A stretch of 64,000 nt of DNA from Hymenobacter sp. 15J16-1T3B (GTDB lineage Bacteria > Bacteroidota > Bacteroidia > Cytophagales > Hymenobacteraceae), in the NCBI RefSeq assembly GCF_020711235.1, contig NZ_JAJFAV010000005.1, positions 186,001-250,000 of the forward strand, in the 5' to 3' direction. The position numbers and the translations under genes were made by a program. Position 1 is the first letter of the stretch; the number at the start of each line of letters is the position of its first letter. Positions 30,459-37,769 of the stretch are shown piece after piece. The notes under the pieces are model-generated. The model was not told where the DNA came from. It saw only the letters and a program-made list of their open reading frames with translations, and did not search any database.

Positions 30459-31526
30459 ATGCACTTCTCTCCCCTCGCTTCCCGGCTCCGGCCCCTGTTG
30501 ACGCTGCCCCTGGCGGCGGCGCTGCTCAGCAGCTGCGGCAAAGACGAAACCGAAAAAAAGACCCTCGACGCCAACGTGTACGTGCTGAACCAAGGGCAAT
30601 ACGGCACGCCGAACGGCTCGGTGAGCGGCTACCGCCGCGACACCAAGGAATCGGAAAAAGACCAGTTTGAGCGCGCCAACGGCCGCACCGTGGGCGACGT
30701 GGTGCAGTCGATGACGGTGGTGGGCGACAAGGGCTACGTGGTGGTCAACAACAGCAGCAAGGTGGAAGTGGTGGCGCTGCCCAAGTTCAACGCCGTGGCC
30801 ACCATTAGCGGCCGTTCGCAGCCGCGCTACCTCGCCGTCAACGGCAGCACGGGCTACCTCACCGAGTGGCAGGGGCCGTTCACGGGCTACCTTCCCGGCC
30901 GCGTGTCGGTTATCGACTTGGCCACCAACACCGTGGCGAGCACCGTGACCGTGGGGCGTAACCCGGAAAAAGCCCTGGTGGCCGGCACCAAGCTGTTCGT
31001 GCCGAACTCCGACGAAAACACCGTCAGCGTGGTTGACTTGGCGACCAAGCAAGTAGAAGCTACCCTGACGGTGGCGGCGGGCCCCAACTCCCTGGTGCAA
31101 GACGCCAGCGGCAACGTGTGGCTGGCCTGCGGCGGCATTACCCGCTACAGCGGCGGCGTAGTCAGCTCGCGGGAGCCTGGGGCGCTGATTCGCTTCTCGG
31201 CCACGACGCCGTACACCAGCCAAGCCACCTGGGCTTTTGCCTCCGGCGGGCCGTCTAATCTGCAGGCTTCGTCGGACCGGACGGCGCTTTACTACAGCTA
31301 TGGCGGGGCCGTCTACCGCATGGCTACCACGGCCACGGCCCTGCCCACGGCGCCGGTGCTGCGCCGCAGCTTCAACGGGTTCGGCATCGACCCGACCAAC
31401 AACGAGCTGTACATAGCCACCGGCTCGTTCTCGGCCGATGGCCGCGCCGTGCGCTACAGCAGCACCTTCGCCCCCGTCGATTCCTTTGCGGTCGGCATCG
31501 GGGCCAGCGCCTTCTCGTTCCGCTAA
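30459..31526 (+). CDS. YncE-like beta-propeller lipoprotein (BtuG-like)
   Basis: The 355-residue protein has a lipobox (LLSSC, Cys near residue 25) and a run of propeller blades: KTLDANVYVLNQGQYG, RVSVIDLATNTVASTVTVGRNPEKALVAG and NTVSVVDLATKQVEATLTVAAGPNSLVQD. In Bacteroides, BtuG is a surface propeller lipoprotein that binds cobalamin and sits on BtuB. Here the gene starts 27 bases after the BtuB-like gene and shares the riboswitch, so a BtuG role is a good inference, though sequence identity was not tested. Confidence 0.8.
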   Translation: MHFSPLASRLRPLLTLPLAAALLSSCGKDETEKKTLDANVYVLNQGQYGTPNGSVSGYRRDTKESEKDQFERANGRTVGDVVQSMTVVGDKGYVVVNNSSKVEVVALPKFNAVATISGRSQPRYLAVNGSTGYLTEWQGPFTGYLPGRVSVIDLATNTVASTVTVGRNPEKALVAGTKLFVPNSDENTVSVVDLATKQVEATLTVAAGPNSLVQDASGNVWLACGGITRYSGGVVSSREPGALIRFSATTPYTSQATWAFASGGPSNLQASSDRTALYYSYGGAVYRMATTATALPTAPVLRRSFNGFGIDPTNNELYIATGSFSADGRAVRYSSTFAPVDSFAVGIGASAFSFR

Positions 31527-31555
31527 GCGCCGCGAGCTAGCCGATTCTCCGACAC

Positions 31556-31595
31556 AAAAAACCGGCCCCGTCAGCTGTTTGCTGGCGGGGCCGGT
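31556..31595. terminator. terminator between the propeller lipoprotein and a small lipoprotein gene
   Basis: Arms 31561-31575 and 31581-31595 pair over 15 positions with one G-T wobble and a TGTTT loop. The A6 run before it gives TTTTTT on the minus strand, so it is strongest for the minus-strand gene but lies between convergent genes. Confidence 0.8.
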
Positions 31596-31618
31596 GGCGT
31601 TACACGGCGGCGCGACTG

Positions 31619-31888
31619 TTAGTCGGCTTTGCCGTCGTTGTCGTGGTCTTTTCGGTCGCGGGCGTTGTCGTAGAGGCGTTCCTGGGCGCTGACGGCGGTG
31701 TCGCGCTGCACGCGGGCGCTGTCGATGCCGCCGGTGGGGTGCTCCGCGCCGGGGTCGAGGGCTTTTTTCTCGGTGCCGCGTTCCACGTTGGTGTCGCCCG
31801 AGTCGGTGCCGGTGCTGCAGGCGCTGAGGCCAGCAGCCAGCAGCAAAGCCGCGCCCAGGGTGCGCAGCGGGTGGAGGAAGGTGTTCAT
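31619..31888 (-). CDS. small lipoprotein of unknown function
   Basis: The 89-residue product begins MNTFLHPLRTLGAALLLAAGLSACS with a clear lipobox (LSAC, Cys near residue 24). The rest is hydrophilic with many Asp and Lys and ends DRKDHDNDGKAD, a possible calcium-binding DxDxDG loop. The start was placed at the ATG at 31888 because the longer open frame upstream antisense-overlaps two plus-strand genes. No function is recognised. Confidence 0.68.
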   Translation of the reverse strand: MNTFLHPLRTLGAALLLAAGLSACSTGTDSGDTNVERGTEKKALDPGAEHPTGGIDSARVQRDTAVSAQERLYDNARDRKDHDNDGKAD

Positions 31889-32131
31889 GGAAGTTGAGGG
31901 AGTAAGTATGGTCGGCAGGCAATATACACAGCCGCCGCAGCCGGCGGAAGCCTTGCCTGCTAGCACAAACGCGGCCGCCGGGGTTTGGTTATGTCGCTGA
32001 CCGTCCGCACTTACAGGCGCAAACTTCGCCGTACCCGGCCCCGCTTTCCGCTGCGCGGAGGCGGTTTGCCGCGCGCTTGCCGCCGCCGGGCGGTGGGCGC
32101 GGCAGCCGGCGCACGGAGCGTTGCTGCGGCC

Positions 32132-32139
32132 TATCTTTG
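32132..32139 (+). promoter_or_regulatory. -7 promoter element immediately before an ATG
   Basis: TATCTTTG followed by CGCC ends 4 bases before the ATG at 32144. If it is a functional -7 element the transcript would start at or very near the start codon, giving a leaderless mRNA. No TTG lies at the usual spacing. Confidence 0.45.
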
Positions 32140-32143
32140 CGCC

Positions 32144-32521
32144 ATGGCTGCTCCCCGTCGTCGCGCTTCTTCCTCCCGAACTTCCCCGTGGCTGGCTCAT
32201 CCGCTGGTGCGGCGGGCCGGCATCCTGCTGGCCGTCAGCGTGGGCCTGTCGCTGCTGCTGGTCACCTACCTGTTCGGGTTCGACGGCTTCTTCGGGCGGC
32301 TGGTGGGCGCCACGTTCGTGTGGTTTGTGCTGCTGAGTGTCACTTTTTTGGCGGTGGTGCCGTTTGTCAACTGGGCCGCCGATAACTGGTTTGGCCGCAG
32401 CTGGGCCGAGCACCCCACGCCCCAGCCCGCCCGCAAGCCCCGGGCCAGCAACACGCCCAAGGCTACGGCCGCGCCCAAGCCCACTCGCTACGCGCCCCGC
32501 ACCCCGACCAACTCCGACTAG
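32144..32521 (+). CDS. small membrane protein with two transmembrane helices
   Basis: The 125-residue protein has a basic N-terminus (MAAPRRRASSSRTS), two hydrophobic segments (GILLAVSVGLSLLLVTYLFG, about residues 27-46, and a second at about 55-75), then a Pro/Ala/Lys-rich tail. No family is recognised. Start chosen at ATG 32144 because upstream codons run through the promoter element. The next gene, the HMA-AraC regulator, starts 7 bases later, so the two are probably co-transcribed. Confidence 0.7.
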   Translation: MAAPRRRASSSRTSPWLAHPLVRRAGILLAVSVGLSLLLVTYLFGFDGFFGRLVGATFVWFVLLSVTFLAVVPFVNWAADNWFGRSWAEHPTPQPARKPRASNTPKATAAPKPTRYAPRTPTNSD

Positions 32522-32528
32522 CCGCGCC

Positions 32529-33095
32529 ATGACCACCGAGCTGCACATCAAAAACATGGTTTGCCCGCGCTGCATCAGCAGCGTGCAGCAAATTCTGACC
32601 GAGGCCGGCCTGCAGCCCGTGGCCGTAACGCTTGGCCACGCGGTGCTCGACGAGGCCACGCCCGCCGACCCCGCCCAGCTGCGCCCGCGGCTGGAAGCGG
32701 CGGGCTTCGAGCTGCTGCAAAGCCGCGACGAGCAACTGGCGGAACAAATCAAAGTGGCGCTGGCCGAGTACCTGGAGCACCTGCGCACGGCCCGCGTGCC
32801 GCTCACGACCTCGGCTTTCCTGGAAGAGCGGTTTCAGGCTTCGTATGCCCACCTGAGCAAGCTGTTTTCGCGCCAGGTAGGCCTGACGCTGGAGAAGTAC
32901 CTCATCCGGCTGAAAATCGAGCGGGTCAAGGAGCTGCTCAGCTACGGGCAGCTTACCCTGGCTGAAATTGCCGACGACCTGCGCTATAGCTCGTCCCAGC
33001 ACTTGAGCACGCAGTTTCGCCAAGTGACGGGCCAAACGGTAACCGAGTACAAAGCTCAGCCCCACCGCACCTCGCTCGACCAGATAGCCGGCTAA
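32529..33095 (+). CDS. AraC-type regulator fused to an N-terminal HMA-like metal-binding domain
   Basis: The 188-residue protein begins with TELHIKNMVCPRCISSVQQIL, a heavy-metal-associated fold signature with Cys12 and Cys15 (CxxC), covering about residues 1-65. A helical linker follows. An AraC double helix-turn-helix occupies about residues 95-180 (SKLFSRQVGLTLEKYLIRLKIERVKELL and LAEIADDLRYSSSQHLSTQFRQVTG). The metal domain probably senses copper or a similar soft metal directly; this is inference. The downstream His/Met-rich outer membrane protein gene supports it. Start at ATG 32529; a longer in-frame extension overlaps the previous gene. Confidence 0.85.
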   Translation: MTTELHIKNMVCPRCISSVQQILTEAGLQPVAVTLGHAVLDEATPADPAQLRPRLEAAGFELLQSRDEQLAEQIKVALAEYLEHLRTARVPLTTSAFLEERFQASYAHLSKLFSRQVGLTLEKYLIRLKIERVKELLSYGQLTLAEIADDLRYSSSQHLSTQFRQVTGQTVTEYKAQPHRTSLDQIAG

Positions 33096-33128
33096 TGCGC
33101 TATCTGGCCGGATGCAATACCATCCGGC
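33081..33128 (+). terminator. tandem hairpins after the AraC-type gene
   Basis: Two adjacent 8-bp hairpins occur: 33081-33088 with 33099-33106, which includes the stop codon of the regulator in its loop, and 33107-33114 with 33121-33128. No T run follows. They may weaken readthrough or stabilise the mRNA end. Confidence 0.45.
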
Positions 33129-33237
33129 AGCAGCGGCTGCGGTGGGACGAGGCCGAAAGTCGCACGGCTGAGCCCTTAATCTTGCACCAACTTCGGGGCG
33201 GGCAATCGGGTATGTATCATACCTCAATGCCCCATCC

Positions 33238-34722
33238 ATGAAGCATCTGTTTTCCCTTGTGGCACTGGTGTTGCCCCTAGCCGCCGCCGCCCAGCACCAC
33301 CACCAGCCGAGCCCGCCGCCTGCCCGCCCGGCCGCCGCCGATACCACCCACCACGGCCACCACCCGGCCACGCCGACGTCAGCAACCGATCCGCACGCCG
33401 GCCACCATATGCCCGCCGCGTCCCCTGATACCACCCATCAGCAGCACGCCGGCCACGACATGGCGGGCATGGAAGGCATGGGCGGGATGCAGGGCATGTC
33501 GCACGCGTACTCGCGCAACCTGCCCATGTCGCGCAACGGCTCGGGCACGGCCTGGCAGCCCGACGCCACGCCCATGTATATGTGGATGAGCCACCACGGC
33601 AAATGGATGGTGATGAACCACGGCGCCGTCTTCGGCCGCTACACCAACCAAAACATAGGCCGCAGCGGCACGCAGCGCGGCGGAAACACGTTCGACGCGC
33701 CCAACTGGCTGATGACCATGGCCCAGCGCAACATCGGCGCCAAAGGCTTGCTGAACCTGACGGCCATGATTTCCCTGGACCCGCTGACCGAGGGCCTGAA
33801 CGGCTACCCGCTGCTGTTTCAGTCGGGTGAGGCCTACCGCGGCCGGCCGCTGGTGGACCGGCAGCACCCGCACGATTTGTTTTCGGCCCTGAGCATCGGC
33901 TACACCCACGCCGTGTCGGAGGACGTGGACCTGAGCCTGTATTTGGGCTACCCCGGCGAGCCGGCCGTGGGCCCGACGGCCTTTATGCACCGCATTTCGG
34001 CCATGCCCAACCCCGACGCGCCCCTCTCCCACCACTGGGTCGACGCCACGCACATCACCTTCGGGCTGGCCACGCTCGGGGTGCGCTACAAACAGTTTAA
34101 GCTGGAAGGCTCGAACTTCACCGGCCGGGAACCCGACGAGCACCGCTACGGCTTCGACCGGCCCCGTGCCGATTCCTGGGCGGGCCGCCTGCAGTGGGCC
34201 CCGTCGAAGGAACTGGTGCTCGAAGCCGGGCAGGCCTACATCAAAAGCCCCGAGGAGCTGCACCCCGAGGACAACGTGACGCGCACCACGGCCGCCGTGC
34301 TCCACTCGCGGCAATGGGCCGATTACCGCTTCGTGGCCTCCTCGCTGATCTGGGGCATGAATAAGTCGGACCACGGCCGGGAGCATTCGGCCCTGGCCGA
34401 AACCAACCTCACGCTGGGCCGGCCCACGTTCTACGGCCGCTACGAGTTTGTGCAGAAAGACCCCGACGAGTTGGCTGTGCCCCACAGCGAGGAAAGCGAA
34501 ACTGTCTTTAACATCCACGCCCTCACACTTGGCACCAGCTACCGCCTCGCCCAGCTCGGCGCCAAGGGCCCGGAGCTGCATGTGGGCGCGCAGGGCACGG
34601 TGTACCGGCCTGACGCGGAAGTTCGCAGCTACTACGGCAAGACACCGGTATCGGCCGAGGTGTACCTGCGCCTGAACGCGCCGCTGATGCGCATGGGCGG
34701 GATGGGCAGCATGAAGATGTAA
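33238..34722 (+). CDS. His/Met-rich outer membrane protein, probable copper-handling
   Basis: The 494-residue protein has a signal peptide (cleavage near AAAAQ, residue 19). An unusual N-terminal region of about residues 20-105 is packed with His and Met (QHHHQPS, HHGHHP, HAGHHM, GHDMAGMEGMGGMQGM). The rest has alternating beta-strand character and reads like a barrel (TTAAVLHSRQWADYRFVASSLIWG, EVYLRLNAPLM) and ends MGGMGSMKM. Similar proteins occur in Bacteroidota copper-resistance loci. The HMA-AraC gene just upstream fits that role. Metal identity is not shown by sequence. Confidence 0.78.
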   Translation: MKHLFSLVALVLPLAAAAQHHHQPSPPPARPAAADTTHHGHHPATPTSATDPHAGHHMPAASPDTTHQQHAGHDMAGMEGMGGMQGMSHAYSRNLPMSRNGSGTAWQPDATPMYMWMSHHGKWMVMNHGAVFGRYTNQNIGRSGTQRGGNTFDAPNWLMTMAQRNIGAKGLLNLTAMISLDPLTEGLNGYPLLFQSGEAYRGRPLVDRQHPHDLFSALSIGYTHAVSEDVDLSLYLGYPGEPAVGPTAFMHRISAMPNPDAPLSHHWVDATHITFGLATLGVRYKQFKLEGSNFTGREPDEHRYGFDRPRADSWAGRLQWAPSKELVLEAGQAYIKSPEELHPEDNVTRTTAAVLHSRQWADYRFVASSLIWGMNKSDHGREHSALAETNLTLGRPTFYGRYEFVQKDPDELAVPHSEESETVFNIHALTLGTSYRLAQLGAKGPELHVGAQGTVYRPDAEVRSYYGKTPVSAEVYLRLNAPLMRMGGMGSMKM

Positions 34723-34759
34723 ATGCATGCGCCTGTCGGTCAGTCGCATGCGTTGCCAG

Positions 34760-35044
34760 CTACGCAGTTGGTTTGGGGCCGGGCGCTACCGCCACAACAG
34801 CGGGCTTGGATGCCACCAGCACCACGTAGGCCAGGTCGTTCCAGTCGGTTGCATATACAGCATCCTCCACGTCTTTCTGGGCCGCGGCCACCAGTTCAGC
34901 TTCCGAGGCATCGGCACTTTCTTTCTGGTAGGCAGTCGGCACCTCGTCTATTACCCGCCAGTCTCGTTGCTCCATCTCACGAACAAATACGCCGCCTAGT
35001 GAGGTGTCTTGGTTGGTGTCATTGATGACGATAAGTACGTTCAT
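34760..35044 (-). CDS. small protein of unknown function
   Basis: The 94-residue open frame starts MNVLIVINDTNQDTSLGGVFVREM and has a plausible alternation of strands and helices (ELVAAAQKDVEDAVYATDW, DLAYVVLVASKP). No signal peptide, membrane helix or known motif is seen. It stands alone on the minus strand, convergent with the His/Met-rich protein gene. Codon use is ordinary, supporting a real but unrecognised gene. Confidence 0.55.
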   Translation of the reverse strand: MNVLIVINDTNQDTSLGGVFVREMEQRDWRVIDEVPTAYQKESADASEAELVAAAQKDVEDAVYATDWNDLAYVVLVASKPAVVAVAPGPKPTA

Positions 35045-35222
35045 GGCAGTTCGGGATTGATGTAATTATCGTCGGGCAACCGCTGCCGAACGATAAGCCC
35101 CGAAAATCGACGTGTTTTCCGTCCTGCAAATCAGTGCCAGTACTGAATTACGGCACCCCGTCACGTCGCTGGCGCGCCATACGCTCCCGACGATGCCGCC
35201 TGCATCAGTGGCATCCGTGGTC

Positions 35223-35230
35223 TACCTTTG
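35223..35230 (+). promoter_or_regulatory. -7 promoter element of the radical SAM gene
   Basis: TACCTTTG followed by CGGG lies 36 bases before the GTG start at 35267. A TTG at 19-21 bases upstream is absent, so only the -7 half is supported. Confidence 0.5.
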
Positions 35231-35266
35231 CGGGCACCTTTGCCGCGCCTTCGCGGTTGTTGCCCC

Positions 35267-37687
35267 GTGCCGACGACGTCTACCCCCCTGCGCATTCTGC
35301 TCATCACCCCGCCGCTCACGCAGCTGAACACCCCGTACCCGGCCACGGCCTACCTCACGGGCTTCTTGCGCGGCCGCGGCTACCACGCCGCCCAGGCCGA
35401 TATCGGCATTGAGCTGGTGCTGCGGTTGTTTTCAGCGGCGGGGCTGCGCCGGGTGTTCGACGCCATCGAGCACGGAGGTTTCGAGCTGACGGACAACGCC
35501 CGCCGTATGCTGCGCCTGCGCCGCCGCTACGAAAGCACCGTCGAGCCGGTCATCCGCTTTCTGCAGAACAAGGACCTGACGCTGGCCCCGCGCATCTGCC
35601 ACGGCCGCTTCTTGCCCGAAGCCGCGCGCTTCGACAACGTGGCTGACTTGGAAACCGCCTTCGGCACCATGGGCCTCACCGACCAAGCCCGCCACTTGGC
35701 CACGCTCTACCTCGAAGACCTGGCCGATCTGCTCAAAGAAACCGTCGGGCCGCAGTTCGGCTTTTCGCGCTACGCCGAGCACCTGGGCCTCACCGCCACC
35801 TCCTTCGATGAGCTGCACGACGCGCTGCAAGTCGCGCCCAACCTCGTGGACGAAATGATGCTGGAGTGCTTTGCCGAGGTGCTGCAGCGCGAGCAGCCCG
35901 ACGTCATCGGCTTCACCGTGCCCTTCCCCGGCAACCTCTACGGCGCGCTGCGCCTCGCACAGTTTGCCAAGCAGCAACGGCCCGACATTCGCACCCTGAT
36001 GGGCGGCGGTTACCCCAACACCGAGCTGCGCGGCATTAAGGAACCCCGTTTTTTCGACTACATCGACTACCTCACTCTGGACGACGGCGAGGGGCCCTGG
36101 CTAAAGCTGCTGGAGTATTTCGCGGCCGAAAAGGCGCGTAAGGCCGACTTCGCAGAATGTCATGCCGGGCCCCGAGAGGCATCCCGCGTGCTTGACCAGA
36201 ACGACCGGAGCCGGCCGGTCATGTCGAGCGAAGTCGAGACATCTCGCCGGCTGATTCCAAGTACTGCTGCGCTGACTGCGGAAGCCACTACCGAGCGAGC
36301 TGGTTCGGCTGTGCCTCAGCATGACGTTTTAGCACAACCGGCCTTGCAGCGCACCTTCCTGCGCAACGCCGCCGGCCAAGTGGAATACCGCAACGACTGC
36401 CCCGACGCGGACATTCCCCACACCGAAATCGGCACGCCGGACTACGACGGCTTGCCGCTGCGCGACTACCTCTCGGTGATTGAGGTGCTGAACCCCATGC
36501 ACCGCCTCTGGAGCGACGGGCGCTGGAACAAGCTCACCGTGGCCCACGGCTGCTACTGGAAGCGCTGCTCCTTCTGCGACGTGACGCTGGACTACATCCG
36601 CCGCTACGACACCGCCCCGAGCGCACTGCTGGTCGACCGCATCGAGCAAATCGTGCGGCAAACCGGGCAAACCGGCTTTCACTTCGTCGACGAGGCGGCC
36701 CCGCCCCTGGCCCTGCGCGACTTGGCCATCGAGCTGCTTAAGCGCCGCGTGAGCATCACGTGGTGGGGCAACATTCGCTTCGAGAAAACCTTCTCGCCCG
36801 ACCTGTGCCGCCTGCTGGCCGCCGCGGGCTGCATTGCCGTGTCGGGCGGGCTGGAAGTGGCTTCCGACCGCCTGCTGGCGCTGATGGAAAAGGGCGTCAC
36901 CATTGCCCAAGTGGCGCGCGTGACGGAGGGCTTCACCCAGGCCGGCATCATGGTGCACGCCTACTTGATGTACGGCTTCCCCACCGAAACTGCCCAGGAA
37001 ACCGTGGATTCGCTGGAAGTAGTGCGGCAGCTGTTTCAGGCCGGTATCGTGCAGTCGGGCTACTGGCACCGCTTCGCCATGACGGCCCACTCGCCCGTGG
37101 GCAAGAACCCGGCGAAGTACAAGGTGACGCAGATCGGCCCCGAGCCCGGCGCTTTCGCCTGGAACGACCTCTGGCACGACGACCCCACCGGCGCCGACCA
37201 CGAGCAGTTCGGCCCCGGCCTGGCCAAAGCCCTGTACAACTACATGCACGGCGTGGCCCTGCACGAGCCGCTGCAGTTTTGGTTTGACTTCCGGGTGCCG
37301 CGCCCCACCGTGCCGCGCCAGCTCGTCGAGGCGGCGCTGACCGAACCCGGCAAGCCGGATCTGGCCAAGCAGAACCTGCGCTTGTTCTGGCTGGGCAACG
37401 CGCCCGAACTGCGCTTGGAAACCCGCCAGAAAAAGGGCCGCTTCACCGAGCAGGCCGTGCTAACCTTCTACGAGCAGGCCGAAGACTTCGAGCTGAAAAC
37501 CACGCCCGCCATCGGCCAGTGGCTGCAGGGCCTGCTCACCCAGCTCTCCGCCGACTACGATACCAAATTACTCTTGAAAGAAGCCGCTGCCACGTTCCCA
37601 GCTGCCGAGGCGGGCCTGTCGTTTGAGTCTTTCCTGGTGTCGCCGGCGTGGCTGCTGCTGCGCGAGAAGGGGCTGCTGCTGGTGTAG
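35267..37687 (+). CDS. B12-binding-domain radical SAM protein with an in-frame repeat insertion
   Basis: From a GTG at 35267 the protein has 806 residues. The N-terminal cobalamin-binding-type Rossmann region shows LRILLITPPLTQLNTPYPATAYLTGFLRGRGY and FTVPFPGNLYGALRLAQFAK...GGGYPNTE. The radical SAM core follows with GCYWKRCSFCD: cysteines encoded at 36551, 36566 and 36575, a CX4CX2C spacing instead of the usual CX3CX2C. Later segments FHFVDEAAPP, ISWWG-like and VSGGLEVASDRLL are typical of the family. Residues about 296-355 come from a low-similarity insertion (36154-36334). The substrate is unknown. No partner gene adjoins it. Start choice: a TTG at 35228 lies inside the promoter element. 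Confidence 0.85.
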   Translation: MPTTSTPLRILLITPPLTQLNTPYPATAYLTGFLRGRGYHAAQADIGIELVLRLFSAAGLRRVFDAIEHGGFELTDNARRMLRLRRRYESTVEPVIRFLQNKDLTLAPRICHGRFLPEAARFDNVADLETAFGTMGLTDQARHLATLYLEDLADLLKETVGPQFGFSRYAEHLGLTATSFDELHDALQVAPNLVDEMMLECFAEVLQREQPDVIGFTVPFPGNLYGALRLAQFAKQQRPDIRTLMGGGYPNTELRGIKEPRFFDYIDYLTLDDGEGPWLKLLEYFAAEKARKADFAECHAGPREASRVLDQNDRSRPVMSSEVETSRRLIPSTAALTAEATTERAGSAVPQHDVLAQPALQRTFLRNAAGQVEYRNDCPDADIPHTEIGTPDYDGLPLRDYLSVIEVLNPMHRLWSDGRWNKLTVAHGCYWKRCSFCDVTLDYIRRYDTAPSALLVDRIEQIVRQTGQTGFHFVDEAAPPLALRDLAIELLKRRVSITWWGNIRFEKTFSPDLCRLLAAAGCIAVSGGLEVASDRLLALMEKGVTIAQVARVTEGFTQAGIMVHAYLMYGFPTETAQETVDSLEVVRQLFQAGIVQSGYWHRFAMTAHSPVGKNPAKYKVTQIGPEPGAFAWNDLWHDDPTGADHEQFGPGLAKALYNYMHGVALHEPLQFWFDFRVPRPTVPRQLVEAALTEPGKPDLAKQNLRLFWLGNAPELRLETRQKKGRFTEQAVLTFYEQAEDFELKTTPAIGQWLQGLLTQLSADYDTKLLLKEAAATFPAAEAGLSFESFLVSPAWLLLREKGLLLV
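36154..36334 (+). repeat. dispersed-repeat-like element inserted in frame in the radical SAM gene
   Basis: This stretch is bordered by imperfect inverted ends (AATGTCATGCCGGG at the left; CTCAGCATGACGTT at the right), which share the core GTCATGC/GCATGAC at 36159-36165 and 36319-36325. Inside is GTCATGTCGAGCGAAGTCGA and following bases (36219 on), a word family I recall as a dispersed intergenic repeat in Bacteroidota genomes. Its translation is Ser/Thr/Arg-rich and unlike the flanking conserved protein. The reading frame stays open through it. Only one copy is in the window, so its repeat nature rests on recall. Confidence 0.6.
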
Positions 37688-37769
37688 CGCCACCCGGCGG
37701 CAATGGCCAGCAGCAATAGCGCCGCGTGAATGGACGACGGCACAGGCGCAACCTAGACTGCGCTAGGTG

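Noticed and set aside
31889-32806. Upstream extension of the minus-strand small lipoprotein frame
   Set aside because: The extension is opposite two plus-strand genes, and the lipoprotein signal begins at the ATG at 31888.
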